Source: an uncultured Shewanella sp. (GTDB lineage: Bacteria > Pseudomonadota > Gammaproteobacteria > Enterobacterales > Shewanellaceae). Taken from it: 64,000 nt of DNA. Below are positions 44,668 through 55,407 of the stretch, in pieces (position 1 is the stretch's first letter; every line of letters starts with the position of its first letter). The notes below the pieces were generated by a model, which saw only the letters and a list, made by a program, of their open reading frames with translations, was not told where the DNA came from and made no database searches. The DNA lies in NCBI RefSeq assembly GCF_947501665.1, contig NZ_CANMWS010000009.1, positions 62,001-126,000 on the forward strand. Direction: 5' to 3'. The position numbers were made by a program, and so were the translations under genes.

Positions 44668-45696
44668 GCTAAGTTACCTTTTAGTCTTAAAAATAGCGCA
44701 GCAGTATAGCAGGTTTCCAAGCAGACTAGTAAGCAACTCTTGGGCTATCGCTAAATTTTAATGTAATTTGATGAGGATTTGTTGAACTTTTATGTGCAAA
44801 GAGCACTTTTTAATTGTGGCACAGTGGTTGCCGCCTAGGGACGGTTCGTTTTTTATGATTAAATTATGTTTGAGATAAACGTGTTTTAATCGTTGCAAGA
44901 AGGGGGACGCTTAGTGACTCTAATTCCTTTTTCTTTAAACAGCGAGCTCCCAACAAAAAATAAAACACGTTTAGCCAGAATAAAGAATGAGGACAGCGAT
45001 TACCGCTTCCCGCTTCCTTTCTCAGTGTTATTGTCTATATTATGTTTGACTTCAAGAATGTGCATTCACATCCATATGAACACGACATTTGTTCATTCGT
45101 AAACATCATCACCAAAGATTAATAGCCTCTAACAATTTATTAAACTTTACCGTCATAGGTTTATTGGCTTAGTGCCCATCGTTTCATAGATGAATTTAAA
45201 ATAAACAGATCTTAATTATTCTATTAAGGTTGAAAAGTATACACTGAATCAGTTGAGTTTTATCAATATTTAGCATGTTTTTTGTTGCCAAAAGGTATGA
45301 GGTTGTTTGTTTTTTGTTTTTGTTTTGATTGGTTTTATTCTTTGTTAAACCTGTTTCACCTTCATTTGTTGTTGGTGTTTTTTTTTTGTGGTAAATACAC
45401 TCCTTTTTTTATTATATCTTTGATTACCAGTTGCGTATTGGGTGAGGTGAGTTACTTGGGGGTTACCATTGTAAAAAAGTGATGGGACAGTTTTCAATGA
45501 TTGAGTTAAACCATGTTGCGAATGCTATGCCATGGCAATGAAAGGATGAGAGTCCTTATGTTTAAACAAGAAAATAATAAATTAATGCAGTAGAGAAATT
45601 TTGGACTATTAATGCTCGTTAGTATAAACATATTTCAGTATCTATCTGATTTTAATGTTTATAGTGAGAAAGATAGCGATTTTAAAAAATGGGATA
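44668..45696. other. A+T-rich stretch without a convincing gene
   Basis: About 1 kb between rsfS and brnQ. Two short plus-strand frames (44893-45102 and 45282-45482) have no ribosome site and low-complexity, Phe/Leu-rich or arbitrary composition, so I do not call them genes. The 44835-45030 part could be a decayed mobile-element end, but I cannot support a family. The promoter of the first brnQ is presumably within the last 200 bases. Confidence 0.5.
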
Positions 45697-47049
45697 GTGA
45701 CTTTGCAAAAAAATCAATTGAGTTTGGCTGATACATTAGGCTTAGGTTTTATGACCTTTGCATTTTTTTTGGGTGCAGGAAATTTGATCTTTCCTCCTCT
45801 CGCTGGCTTTTTAGCGGGTGATAATATGACTTTTGCCATGTTTGGCTTTTTGTCTACCGCGGTTGGTTTACCCTTATTGGCGTTAATTGCGGTGGCAAAA
45901 GCGAATGGTAAAATTATGGCTTTGTTACCTGCAGGGATTGCCACGTTATTTGCCGTGACGATTTTTATTATTATTGGTCCTGCTTTTGCGGCACCAAGAA
46001 CAGGGCTGGTAGCGTTTGAAGTGGGGTTAAAACCTTTCTTAGGGGACAGTAGTGCAACTGTGCAGTTGGCTGATCTGAGTTTTAATCTTGCCCAGCTCTA
46101 TTATACTTTTTCTTTTTTTGCTATTTCGATGATTTTTGCTCTTTTTCCTGGAAAATTGTTGGATAATGTCGGCAAGGTGCTGACCCCGATTTTACTATTA
46201 CTGTTAGTTGGACTGGCTATTTCAGTGATTATATTGCCGGGTTCAAATGTTCAACCTGCTTCTGGTGATTATGTTTTACATCCACTAACAACAGGTATTT
46301 TAGAGGGTTACAATACCATGGATGCATTAGCATCATTAATTTTTGGTATTTTAATTATTGATATTTTACGTAAAAAAGGGATTGAAAGTCCGCGAGCACA
46401 AACTCAATATTTAGTACGAGCGGCTATTATTGCCGCGATTGGTTTGGCCTTTGTATATATTTCGCTGTTTTATTTAGGGGCAACAGCAGGGGATTTAGCT
46501 TTAAATGTTACCAATGGGGGACAAATTTTAACTAACTATGTTGTTAGAGAATTTGGCTCTTTTGGTCTGGTACTGCTTTCTAGTGTCGTGACTTTAGCAT
46601 GCTTAACGACTGCGGTTGGACTATTAAGTGCTTGTTCAGAATTTTTTAATGAAACTTTCCCCGTCATTTCATATCGTATTTTTGTCATAGGATTAAGTTT
46701 AATTTGTGCTTTAGTGGCGAATGTGGGTTTATCACAATTAATTAGCATCAGCGTTCCTGTGTTGATGATGATTTATCCTGTTGCGATTGCACTTGTTTTA
46801 GTGACCTTTTTAACTTCTCGATTTGCTCGCCCAATATTCGCGCATCGCTTTATATTGAGTGTTGCTTTGTTATTTGGCGTTATTGATGCCTTGAAAGAAG
46901 CGGGAGTTAATGTCAGTATTTTTGATTTCATGCCGCTACAACATCAAGGTATGGCTTGGTTGTTACCCACTCTGGGTGCAATTTGTATTTGCTTATTCAT
47001 CAAAGTAGATAAAAATCAGGTTGAAAATATGGCTGAAAGCCTAAATTAA
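45697..47049 (+). CDS. brnQ: Branched-chain amino acid:cation symporter BrnQ (copy 1)
   Basis: 450 residues from GTG 45697, which aligns the start with its paralogue (LSLADTLGLGFMTFAFFLGAGNLIFPP). An in-frame ATG at 45655 is possible, and neither start has a clear ribosome site. It has about 12 membrane spans, LIVCS family, with the conserved FFLGAGNLIFPP motif at residues 18-29 and GYNTMDALASLIFGILIIDILR near residue 206. It imports leucine, isoleucine and valine with Na+ or H+. A terminator separates it from copy 2. Confidence 0.93.
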   Translation: MTLQKNQLSLADTLGLGFMTFAFFLGAGNLIFPPLAGFLAGDNMTFAMFGFLSTAVGLPLLALIAVAKANGKIMALLPAGIATLFAVTIFIIIGPAFAAPRTGLVAFEVGLKPFLGDSSATVQLADLSFNLAQLYYTFSFFAISMIFALFPGKLLDNVGKVLTPILLLLLVGLAISVIILPGSNVQPASGDYVLHPLTTGILEGYNTMDALASLIFGILIIDILRKKGIESPRAQTQYLVRAAIIAAIGLAFVYISLFYLGATAGDLALNVTNGGQILTNYVVREFGSFGLVLLSSVVTLACLTTAVGLLSACSEFFNETFPVISYRIFVIGLSLICALVANVGLSQLISISVPVLMMIYPVAIALVLVTFLTSRFARPIFAHRFILSVALLFGVIDALKEAGVNVSIFDFMPLQHQGMAWLLPTLGAICICLFIKVDKNQVENMAESLN

Positions 47050-47074
47050 TAAAGGTTTCTTAATTGAGTTAAGC

Positions 47075-47105
47075 AAAGCCCTATTAATTTAGGGCTTTTT
47101 TATTA
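47075..47105 (+). terminator. Terminator between the two brnQ genes
   Basis: AAAGCCCT (47075-47082) pairs with AGGGCTTT (47091-47098), followed by a T-run. Confidence 0.88.
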
Positions 47106-47202
47106 CCGTGTATTTATTGTTATGTTTCACCTTTCTTTTAGTCACTTAAGGGTGATTGCTGCTACAGTGTTTATATAATACTGAGCAATGATTTGGGGAT
47201 GT

Positions 47203-48540
47203 GTGAATACGAATAAATTAAGTTATAGAGATACGTTAGCGCTAGGGTTTATGACTTTTGCCTTTTTCTTAGGTGCTGGTAATTTGATTTTTCCACCGTT
47301 CATCGGTTTTTTAGCTGGAAAGAATATGATGTTAGCCATGTTTGGCTTTTTGCTAACGGGAGTCGGTTTACCGTTACTTGCACTCATCGCAGTGGCTAAA
47401 TCGAACGGACAAGTGCTGGGTTTGTTGCCTAAAAGCATATCTACGCTGTTATCTTTTCTTATTTTTATTATTATCGGACCGGCTTTTGCTATCCCTCGCA
47501 CGGCCTTAGTTGCTTATGATATTGGCTTTTCTCCTTTTCTAGATGAACATGTTCCTGAGTGGAGTTATTGGGAAATACACTTTAATCTAGCACAATGCCT
47601 CTATACCTTTGTTTTTTTTATTGCGGTGTTATTCTTTGCCTTATCGCCAGGTAAGTTAATTGATACGATTGGGAAAATATTAACGCCTATTTTAATTATT
47701 TTATTGCTTGGGTTAGCGATTTCTGTCATTGCTTTACCCAGCATTCCATTAGCGTCAGCTCAAGGAATATATCAACTAAATCCATTTACCAGTGGTATTT
47801 TACAAGGGTATAATACTATGGATGCCTTAGGTGCATTGGTGTTTGGTATTTTATTAATTGATGTATTGCGTCAAAAAGGTATCAATAAAAAAAGTATGCA
47901 AACATACTACCTAGTACGTGCGGCCTTAATTGCTGCAATGGGGTTAGCTTTTGTTTACATCGCTCTTTTTTATTTAGGCGCCAGTTCGGTGGGCTTAGAG
48001 TATCAGCCGAGCGATGGTGGCCAAATTCTGACAAGTTATGTTACACAGCATTTTCATTATATTGGATTAATCATATTATCAATGGTAGTGACCATAGCTT
48101 GTTTGACGACAGCTGTAGGAGCATTGGGAGCATGTGCTGAATTTTTTCATGAACAACTTCCAAGGTTGTCTTACACTCATTACCTGATTATTTTTTCAAT
48201 TATTTGTAGCATCATTACTAATGTGGGATTATCGACATTAATTACGTTAAGTGAACCCATTTTACGTATCATTTACCCCATTGCGATTACGATTATCATT
48301 GCGACCTTTCTAACTTCTCAATTCGCTTTTCCTGTTTTGTCTCATTGCTTGATAGTCGGAGTCGCCTTTATTTTTAGTTGTCTTGATGCTTTAGCGCAGC
48401 TTGGTGTGGTATTGCCTTTTTTGTCTTTCATACCGCTTCAATCGCAACAAATGACTTGGTTATTACCGACTGTGTTAATTATAATTATATGTTTATTAAT
48501 CAAAAAAAAGTGTAATTTAAATTTTTTTAGTAAGAAGTAG
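47203..48540 (+). CDS. brnQ: Branched-chain amino acid:cation symporter BrnQ (copy 2)
   Basis: 445 residues from GTG 47203 (GGGGA upstream); ATG 47188 in frame is the alternative. It is the same LIVCS family as copy 1, with aligned motifs (FFLGAGNLIFPPFIGFLAGKNM, GYNTMDALGALVFGILLIDVLRQKG). The two are roughly 60 percent alike over their whole length, so they are an old tandem duplication. Separate control is implied by the terminator between them. They may differ in substrate preference. Confidence 0.93.
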   Translation: MNTNKLSYRDTLALGFMTFAFFLGAGNLIFPPFIGFLAGKNMMLAMFGFLLTGVGLPLLALIAVAKSNGQVLGLLPKSISTLLSFLIFIIIGPAFAIPRTALVAYDIGFSPFLDEHVPEWSYWEIHFNLAQCLYTFVFFIAVLFFALSPGKLIDTIGKILTPILIILLLGLAISVIALPSIPLASAQGIYQLNPFTSGILQGYNTMDALGALVFGILLIDVLRQKGINKKSMQTYYLVRAALIAAMGLAFVYIALFYLGASSVGLEYQPSDGGQILTSYVTQHFHYIGLIILSMVVTIACLTTAVGALGACAEFFHEQLPRLSYTHYLIIFSIICSIITNVGLSTLITLSEPILRIIYPIAITIIIATFLTSQFAFPVLSHCLIVGVAFIFSCLDALAQLGVVLPFLSFIPLQSQQMTWLLPTVLIIIICLLIKKKCNLNFFSKK

Positions 48541-48644
48541 TTAGGCTACGGGTTTTAGATGAAATCAGAAGCGATTGACTTGTATTATTGGCTTTTTTAC
48601 AGGTAAGATCTTTGCTCAATGAATGGTTTGAGAGTGGATATATT

Positions 48645-49127
48645 ATGAAAATCGCTATGATTGCGGCAATGGCGAATAAAAGAGTGATCGGAAAAGACAA
48701 CCAAATGCCTTGGCATTTACCTGAAGATCTCCGTCATTTCAAAGCAATGACAATGAATAAACCAATTGTTATGGGAAGAAAGACTTTTGAGTCCATCGGA
48801 CGTCCTTTACCTGGACGACATAATATTGTGATTACTCGGCAAGCAAACTTCTCTGCAGACGGAGTAACGGTCGTTGACTCTATTGATGCGGCGCTTAAGA
48901 TTGTGGATCAAAGTGATGAAGTTGTCATTATTGGTGGTGGTCAACTTTATGCTGCTATGTTGCCAAAAGTTGATCGTTTGTATTTGACTGAAATTGAACT
49001 TGATGTAGAGGGGGATACTTTTTTCCCTCATTGGGATGACGGCTCTTGGCTAGAAGAGTGTAGAGTAAGAGAGAAAAACAGTGATGGTTTAGAATATTCC
49101 TTTATCAACTTGGTTAAAAAATGTTAA
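48645..49127 (+). CDS. folA: Dihydrofolate reductase
   Basis: 160 residues from ATG 48645, where the protein starts MKIAMIAAMANKRVIGKDNQMPWHLPEDLRHFKAMT. A longer frame from 48588 has no family support. The active-site acidic residue lies in PEDLRHFK (Asp27 position), followed by GRKTFESIGRPLPGR and VVIIGGGQLYAAMLP. It reduces dihydrofolate with NADPH and is the trimethoprim target. Confidence 0.97.
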   Translation: MKIAMIAAMANKRVIGKDNQMPWHLPEDLRHFKAMTMNKPIVMGRKTFESIGRPLPGRHNIVITRQANFSADGVTVVDSIDAALKIVDQSDEVVIIGGGQLYAAMLPKVDRLYLTEIELDVEGDTFFPHWDDGSWLEECRVREKNSDGLEYSFINLVKKC

Positions 49128-49218
49128 ATTATACTGGTTTAACATGTTATTCAAAGGACTAATAAGTACGGTTTTGTACTTTCTTTGGGTTAAGAAAAAT
49201 ATGATAAAGGAGTGCCCG

Positions 49219-49608
49219 ATGCGTTTGTTACCTACAGCAATGGCTGCGTTGATTGTAGCATCTTCATTTACAGTACCAGTACAAGCAGATCCCCAACAAC
49301 TGGTTGCTAATATCTGCCACTATGTCAAAAGTGATGATAAAAACCGTTTACGAAAGAAATTAAAAGAAAACCGTTTAAAATTAAGAAGTATTTATTCTGG
49401 GATCTCCTGTGATGGGAAAAGCTTGTTACGTACAGCTTTTGATGCCAATGCGGATAAAATTGGAACATTTGTCGCTAAGCGTTTATCAGTGAAAGAGTTG
49501 AAATCTGTTGAAGCCGATGGTCAAACCATTATCGATTGGGCTAAAACAAAAGGATATGCATCGAGTGCAATCACGTCGGCGATTGAGGCGCGTATAGCAG
49601 GAAGCTAG
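49219..49608 (+). CDS. DUF3718 family periplasmic protein
   Basis: 129 residues from ATG 49219 (AAAGGAG upstream); a longer frame from 49144 was rejected. A cleavable signal peptide ends near VQA (residue 23). The mature part has two cysteines (NICHYVKSDDKNRLRKKLKENRLKLRSIYSGISCDG), the DUF3718 pattern often seen in Shewanella and relatives, and probably a disulfide. The C-terminal half is helical. Function unknown. Confidence 0.8.
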   Translation: MRLLPTAMAALIVASSFTVPVQADPQQLVANICHYVKSDDKNRLRKKLKENRLKLRSIYSGISCDGKSLLRTAFDANADKIGTFVAKRLSVKELKSVEADGQTIIDWAKTKGYASSAITSAIEARIAGS

Positions 49609-49630
49609 CTCGATTTAATAAGAATGAATA

Positions 49631-49662
49631 AAAATACCGAACTGCAATTCGGTATTTTTATA
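49631..49662 (+). terminator. Terminator after the DUF3718 gene
   Basis: AAAATACCGAA (49631-49641) pairs with TTCGGTATTTT (49648-49658), followed by T/A. Confidence 0.88.
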
Positions 49663-50005
49663 TATACCCGTGATACTTGAAGATGCATGTTTTCAGAGCC
49701 TGTAAAAGATCCTAATTCAAGGCGTATTCTTGTAAAAGAAAAGGTGCAGAAATGCTTATTGCCTTTTAAGGTGATGCAACTTCGATGTAGGTGCTTTTAC
49801 AGACTCCCAAAGGGCTGACTCTTTTGAGTAAAGAGGAAAGCCTTTTATACGGCGTTACTGAACATCAGCTTAGAATCACTAGGCACGGTGTTCAGCTGAC
49901 CATCAAGGATGATGGAAATGTCATTTATGCAGGCGCAATGAATGACCTTGTCTAAAAGACTTTTAATTCCAGCTGAACCCTGCATTTTCAAGTATCACGG
50001 GTATA
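49663..50005. mobile_element. MITE-like element with 25-bp terminal inverted repeats
   Basis: The ends TATACCCGTGATACTTGAAG… (49663-49687) and their complement (49981-50005) match at 24 of 25 positions. The 343-bp interior has no open frame of note. The ends begin with TA, which suits an IS630/Tc1-like TA target duplication, but the mobilising transposase is not in the window. It is inserted between the DUF3718 terminator and the chemoreceptor gene. Confidence 0.8.
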
Positions 50006-50033
50006 GTCAAGTTAATAGTATTTTTCTCGAAGA

Positions 50034-52055
50034 TTAGATTGTAAATTCTTTCACTGAAGCTTGTAACTCTTCTGCGAGTTGAGCAACTTGATGGCTTGAT
50101 TGTGCTGTTTGATCGGCTCCTGTCGCTGTTTCTTCTGATATGGATGCAATATGCTCCAACTTTTCAGATACTTGTTGGCTAACAATATGTTGCTCCTGCG
50201 CAGCTTGGGTAATATGGGTTCCAGAGTCATGTGCTTTATGAACGGCATGACTAATACTTTCTAATGCATTATTAGCCTGTTCTGTTTTTTCTACACATGA
50301 GTTGGCTTGGGCCTTACCTAATTCCATTACCGATACAGCTTGCTCTGCACCTTGTTGAAGTACCTCAATCATTTGTTGTATTTCTTGGGTGGAATCTTGT
50401 GTTCGAGATGCAAGGCTTCTCACTTCATCAGCAACAACGGCAAATCCTCTTCCTTGCTCTCCTGCACGGGCAGCTTCAATTGCTGCATTGAGTGCTAATA
50501 GGTTGGTTTGTTCTGCAATACCACGGATCACATCTAAAATTGAGCCAATTGATGCACTGTCTGCATGGAGTTGATTGATGACTTTCCCTGCAGTGGAGAC
50601 TTCTTCTGCAAGTGCTAAGATTGTTTGTTTATTTTCATTGGCGATGAGTCTCATATGTTGACTTTCGTCATCTGCTGCTTTGATTTCTGTGAGTGCTGCA
50701 TTAGCACTAATCGTGACTTGTTGTGCACTTGAATGTAATTGTGTGGTTGCAGCAGCGACTTGATCGACTTGATTTTTTTGCTCTTGGATACCAACGGTTG
50801 TTTGCGCTGTAATCGCGGAGGTTTCTTCTGCTGCTGCGGCAAGTTGGTCGGAGCGATGTAGAATACCTTCTATGAGTTGGCGAAGACTATCGATAAGACG
50901 ATTGCAGTTCTTTGATAGTTTTGCAAATTCATCATGGCCTTCTTCATTCAGTTTATGAGTTAAATTACCTGAGGCGAGGATATTAAAAGCTTGATTAACA
51001 CTGTTGAGAGAGCGTGTTAATGGTCGAATTACAGCAATACTCACCAGAATCGCCACAATAATTGCAATGATCCCTAAAATGAGGGTATTTACACTCGCTG
51101 AGCGAATATTATCGATGGCGGTATGACTGATTTGTTGAGACATAGATTCAATCGCGTAAGTCAACGTTTGCATTGACTCATTAGTATTACTAAATGATTG
51201 TTCTATTTGTGAAAATAATGAATCTGCTGTTCTTTGGCTTTCAAGTGCTTGGCTTTTGAGCATTAAAATAGCATTGGGGCCCTCGATAAGCGAAAACAGT
51301 GTCGCGGCTTCATTATTAATTTTTTGTATTACATCAGCATCAATAACATGACCCCATGTTTTGGATAGATAATCGAGTTTATTTTGTGTATCACTGACAA
51401 TGAAGCTGAGTTCTTTTTTAATGGTTTCAAATTTGGTTTGGTCTGTTACTTGTAATAAGTCATAACTGGTACTGACAATACCACTAAACCCTGTATCGAT
51501 ACTGCTTGCTATTGAAGCGATTTGTTGTTCTTGAGGATCTTCACTGATTTCAAAATCAATTAAATCGAGCAAATAAGATGCAGTATCATCTGCTGTATTT
51601 TCAATGCTATCCATTTTCTCAGAAAGATGCTCTTTCGTGATTAGCGTGGCTTCATGAGTGGTGAGTAATTGCTGGCTACTGTCGTTGAATACTTGATAGT
51701 TTTTCTTTAAATCCGCTAAGATGACATCAAACTGTGCATCGTTTTTGACTTGGGTCGATAACGCCTTAAGTTCACGAGTAAATTGTTGATGGTATTGTTT
51801 AGATTGCTCAGAAAAAGAAGCCATTTTGCGAGTATTTTGATTATAAAACGCCGTGATGTTTTGTTTTTCTTGTAGGAAGAGCGAGCTGGATAAAGTGTGG
51901 CTTGATTTTAAAGCTGGAATACTGACATTCTGTAGGACACTGGTGCTAGTTTTTAATTTATTATTGGTGAGCAATGAGGCTGCACCTAATATAATCAATA
52001 GTAAGGTAACGACACTAAACCCTCCTATCACACGTGTAGCGACATTCATTTTCAT
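50034..52055 (-). CDS. Methyl-accepting chemotaxis protein
   Basis: 673 residues from ATG 52055 ([13 protein letters not shown]); in-frame starts up to 52127 are less likely. The first membrane span (about 8-32) is followed by a large periplasmic helical sensor domain (about 33-320). A second span (about 322-345), a HAMP domain ([26 protein letters not shown]) and a signalling hairpin come next, with the tip [35 protein letters not shown] near residue 545. It relays an unknown ligand to CheA/CheW. It stands alone, with no che genes nearby. Confidence 0.95.
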   Translation of the reverse strand: MKMNVATRVIGGFSVVTLLLIILGAASLLTNNKLKTSTSVLQNVSIPALKSSHTLSSSLFLQEKQNITAFYNQNTRKMASFSEQSKQYHQQFTRELKALSTQVKNDAQFDVILADLKKNYQVFNDSSQQLLTTHEATLITKEHLSEKMDSIENTADDTASYLLDLIDFEISEDPQEQQIASIASSIDTGFSGIVSTSYDLLQVTDQTKFETIKKELSFIVSDTQNKLDYLSKTWGHVIDADVIQKINNEAATLFSLIEGPNAILMLKSQALESQRTADSLFSQIEQSFSNTNESMQTLTYAIESMSQQISHTAIDNIRSASVNTLILGIIAIIVAILVSIAVIRPLTRSLNSVNQAFNILASGNLTHKLNEEGHDEFAKLSKNCNRLIDSLRQLIEGILHRSDQLAAAAEETSAITAQTTVGIQEQKNQVDQVAAATTQLHSSAQQVTISANAALTEIKAADDESQHMRLIANENKQTILALAEEVSTAGKVINQLHADSASIGSILDVIRGIAEQTNLLALNAAIEAARAGEQGRGFAVVADEVRSLASRTQDSTQEIQQMIEVLQQGAEQAVSVMELGKAQANSCVEKTEQANNALESISHAVHKAHDSGTHITQAAQEQHIVSQQVSEKLEHIASISEETATGADQTAQSSHQVAQLAEELQASVKEFTI

Positions 52056-52205
52056 AGAGGACCCCATCGTTGTGTTTACTCGTGTAAAATCACGTGAATA
52101 TAAAGCGTAATATTCATATCGGCACAAAAGTAAATGAGTTTAGGGTTTTTTTATTTTTTTTGTAACTTTAAATTAACCTTAATAAGCAGGAGCTAAATAA
52201 GTTTT

Positions 52206-53732
52206 TTACGGTTTTGAGCGTTTTACAGGATTTAAATTCGATTTTGTTGAAGGATCGTGTTTACAAACAGACTTGCCATGAATGGCTAAAATATGCAGCG
52301 AGATAAAGGATATTAGATTATAAGACAGTAATACAAAGGGGGTTAAAGCAATATGGATAATATTACGGAATAGACCCACTTTTTCTTTTTTTAGATTAAA
52401 AAAACGTACAAAAAGACTATCTATAAAAAAGACCCAAATGATAAAAATCCAAGGGATAACGCCCAATATATACCAAAGTTGTGCATCATTTGTATATTGA
52501 TAATGATGCAAAATGGGGATTGCGATTAAAGTCGCGAAGAAAATAATACTTTGGAAAATGCCGTAGAGAAGCGTGAGTGTGAAGGCTAAGCGACTCGTTA
52601 TCACTAGTCCCATATTAGGTGCTTTGCTACAAATATAATGAAATATTTCAAATGCTCCAATACTCCACCTTTTGGCTTGTCGATGCCACTCGCTGAGTTC
52701 TTCTTGCCAATTTTTACCTGATGTTGGGCCGCAAATAACAGGTAAGTAAATTGGACATAATTTTATTTTACCTTTGCGGGTATTCATTGAAGAAACGAAA
52801 TAGTGCATATCTTCCATTTGATAAGTGGGATCAAAAAAATCATTATCGATACAAAGTTTAAGTGATGAAGAATAAACACTCATAGAATGAACTTGAAAGG
52901 GAATATTAAACCCTATCAACCAAATTGTTCTAAAGAGAGCGGTGATCCTTGTAAAAAATGGAGAATGATTTAGGTTCCAGTTATAAAATAAAGCGGCTTG
53001 CCATATGATATTAAAGCGTAATGTACCTGATTGTTTTTCAAAGCTTTGGGATATGTAATCTAAATATCGGCGATGTAGGAGTGTATCTGAGTCCATGACT
53101 GTCAACAGTGTATTGTCGAGAGTGAAGTCATAAGGTAAGTCATTAATTATACACAAAGCAGATTTTACCGCATAACGTTCATTACTGCATTTTCCTGGGA
53201 TCTCATTTTTAATATTGTTTGGGTGAATACAGATATCAAATCGGTAAAACTTGTCTTGGTAAGCTTGCATTAAAGACAGTTTGGAAGCTACTAAGTTTGG
53301 GCTTTTAGCTTCAAAGCTTACAATGACAATGACGTTATTTTGAACATTGATTGTTTGTTTTAATATACATTCGATAGACTCTGTTATGACTTCGATAGGC
53401 TCTTCAAAGCAGGGGATAATGATCAAGTGTTTTGTTTTGTTGGAGATTGGCGCTTCTTTTTTATTTTCAATCAACATTTTACAAAAAAAATAGCCGCTTG
53501 TTACCATCATCACTAACATTAAACTTGCTTGTAATCCCCAAATAAATAGTGAGAAGTTATATCCTTTCTGAGGATTAATGTCCCATAGATAGTCAGCAAG
53601 AAATAAAATGCTCCAGAGTGTAGGCAATAAGAGTAAATACCAACGCAATATTTGTTGACTTTTGAAATAATTTACCATTTTTGTTAGGCCATGTATCAAC
53701 ATCATTTGTTGAGTCGATTTAACGTGCTTCAA
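52206..53732 (-). CDS. Membrane glycosyltransferase, GT2 (cellulose synthase-like)
   Basis: 508 residues. Two N-terminal spans (about 28-48 and 64-84) are followed by a cytoplasmic GT2 catalytic domain and three to four C-terminal spans. Motifs in processive GT2 order: IIIPCFEE near residue 106, VMDSD (DxD) near 213, QMED near 311 (the catalytic base region), and QAKRW near 360. It probably makes a simple polysaccharide or transfers sugars across the membrane. It has no partner genes, so the product is unknown. Met10 or Met11 are alternative starts. Confidence 0.8.
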   Translation of the reverse strand: MKHVKSTQQMMLIHGLTKMVNYFKSQQILRWYLLLLPTLWSILFLADYLWDINPQKGYNFSLFIWGLQASLMLVMMVTSGYFFCKMLIENKKEAPISNKTKHLIIIPCFEEPIEVITESIECILKQTINVQNNVIVIVSFEAKSPNLVASKLSLMQAYQDKFYRFDICIHPNNIKNEIPGKCSNERYAVKSALCIINDLPYDFTLDNTLLTVMDSDTLLHRRYLDYISQSFEKQSGTLRFNIIWQAALFYNWNLNHSPFFTRITALFRTIWLIGFNIPFQVHSMSVYSSSLKLCIDNDFFDPTYQMEDMHYFVSSMNTRKGKIKLCPIYLPVICGPTSGKNWQEELSEWHRQAKRWSIGAFEIFHYICSKAPNMGLVITSRLAFTLTLLYGIFQSIIFFATLIAIPILHHYQYTNDAQLWYILGVIPWIFIIWVFFIDSLFVRFFNLKKEKVGLFRNIIHIALTPFVLLSYNLISFISLHILAIHGKSVCKHDPSTKSNLNPVKRSKP

Positions 53733-54094
53733 GTATAGAAGGTATTTGGATACTGTTTGATTTTTATTGTTAGAATGGCGGGAGACTTTCGTGTTTTAGC
53801 GCTATTGTTTACGAAAGCTAACTGACTATGAATGGAGAATAAATAGCGAAGTTTGAATTTAAATTGAGCATAAAAATAGAGGATTAGGCCAATCGTATTT
53901 TCTGATAGTAATATCGCTTTAATAAATAACGATTAAAGGAACGACAGCCCTATATATGATTATTTAATCAGTAACGTTAATAAGTATTTTTGATGTGACT
54001 TTATATTTTTTTGTAGCTTGTTTGTTTTCATTGATGTGTGTTTGTTTGCTCTTTGTTTTTTTGTTGTTTTTATTTGGTATCCCTTAAGAGCCTG

Positions 54095-54120
54095 TGTAAA
54101 ATAAAGCTAGTAATTTTACA
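54095..54120. promoter_or_regulatory. Inverted repeat upstream of the DAHP synthase gene
   Basis: TGTAAAAT (54095-54102) and ATTTTACA (54113-54120) form a palindrome with a 10-base spacer, about 160 bases before the start codon. The half-site is like a TyrR half-site, but the spacing is not the TyrR box (6). The remainder of the 548-base gap 53733-54280 is A+T-rich with no gene seen. Confidence 0.35.
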
Positions 54121-54280
54121 TTTATATTACAAGTTAAGTTGACTTCAACGTATTGATCTGTATCTATTTTTACAAATAAACATCAACCTTATTGCAATGT
54201 GAAAGGATACTCGATAGTTTATACTCGTTTTATTATTAAGAGATCCTAATGAATAGGTTAACCGGAGCTAATTACTGACC

Positions 54281-55333
54281 ATGTATTACCAAAATGATGA
54301 TGTTCGTATTAATAAGATTAAAGAGCTGTTACCCCCTATTGCTATTTTAGAGCGATTTCCGGCGACACAGAACGCATCAGCGACAGTATTTAATGCTCGA
54401 GAGAATATTCATAATCTATTAGCAAAGAAAGATGATCGCTTGTTGGTTGTGATTGGCCCTTGTTCGATTCATGATACTGAGGCTGCAATTGAATATGGCC
54501 AACGTTTAGTCAAATTACGTGAAAAATATAAAGATCAACTTGAAATTGTCATGCGGGTTTATTTTGAAAAACCCAGAACAACAGTAGGTTGGAAAGGCTT
54601 AATTAACGATCCTGATATGGATAATAGCTTTAAAATTAATGATGGGTTACGCACTGCTCGTAAATTATTATTGGAGCTAAACGATATGGGGATGCCCACA
54701 GCGGGAGAATTTCTCGATATGATAACGCCTCAATATGTTGCGGATTTAATGTGTTGGGGAGCGATAGGGGCACGTACAACTGAATCTCAAGTACACCGTG
54801 AACTTGCTTCTGGCTTATCCAGCCCTGTTGGGTTTAAAAATGGAACTGACGGCACGATAAAAGTCGCAATTGATGCCATAGGCGCTGCCAGTGCAGCACA
54901 TCATTTTTTATCTGTAACTAAGTTTGGGCATTCAGCGATTGTTGAAACCAAAGGTAATCCTGATTGCCATATCATTCTACGTGGCGGTAAAGAGCCTAAT
55001 TATAGTGCAGAACACGTTGCGCAAATCAGCGAACAGCTTGATAAAGCTGGTCTTGCTCAAAATATTATGATTGATTTTAGTCATGCAAATAGTAGTAAAC
55101 AGTTTAAACGTCAAATGTTAGTAGCTGATGATGTTGCATCACAAATTTCTCAAGGTGAGCAAGCTATTTTTGGTGTTATGGTTGAAAGTCATCTTATTGA
55201 GGGCCGTCAAGATCAAGTATCTGATCAGTCGCTTTGTTATGGACAGAGTATTACCGATGCTTGTATTGGTTGGGATGATACTGAAGTTTTATTGAAAATA
55301 TTAAATAACAGTATAATTGAACGTCGAAGCTAA
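54281..55333 (+). CDS. aroG: 3-deoxy-7-phosphoheptulonate (DAHP) synthase
   Basis: 350 residues, collinear with E. coli AroG (350). Signature segments: DDRLLVVIGPCSIHD near residues 55-69, RVYFEKPRTTVGWKGLINDP near 91-110, GARTTESQVHRELASGLSSPVGFKNGTDGT near 162-191, and IDFSHANSSK near 263-272 with the metal histidine. It condenses PEP and erythrose-4-phosphate, the first step to aromatic amino acids. Which amino acid inhibits it cannot be told with certainty. It is monocistronic. Confidence 0.95.
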   Translation: MYYQNDDVRINKIKELLPPIAILERFPATQNASATVFNARENIHNLLAKKDDRLLVVIGPCSIHDTEAAIEYGQRLVKLREKYKDQLEIVMRVYFEKPRTTVGWKGLINDPDMDNSFKINDGLRTARKLLLELNDMGMPTAGEFLDMITPQYVADLMCWGAIGARTTESQVHRELASGLSSPVGFKNGTDGTIKVAIDAIGAASAAHHFLSVTKFGHSAIVETKGNPDCHIILRGGKEPNYSAEHVAQISEQLDKAGLAQNIMIDFSHANSSKQFKRQMLVADDVASQISQGEQAIFGVMVESHLIEGRQDQVSDQSLCYGQSITDACIGWDDTEVLLKILNNSIIERRS

Positions 55334-55407
55334 AAGTTAATGATGGAGGCTATTTTTATGCCTCCATATTAAAAGGTTTGGTTATTAATTTTTTAATCGA
55401 AATCTTT

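Noticed and set aside
44893..45482. Two short open frames upstream of brnQ
   Set aside because: No ribosome sites, no recognisable family and composition expected from A+T-rich non-coding DNA.
54095..54120. TyrR box for aroG
   Set aside because: The half-site looks right but the spacer is too long for a TyrR box.
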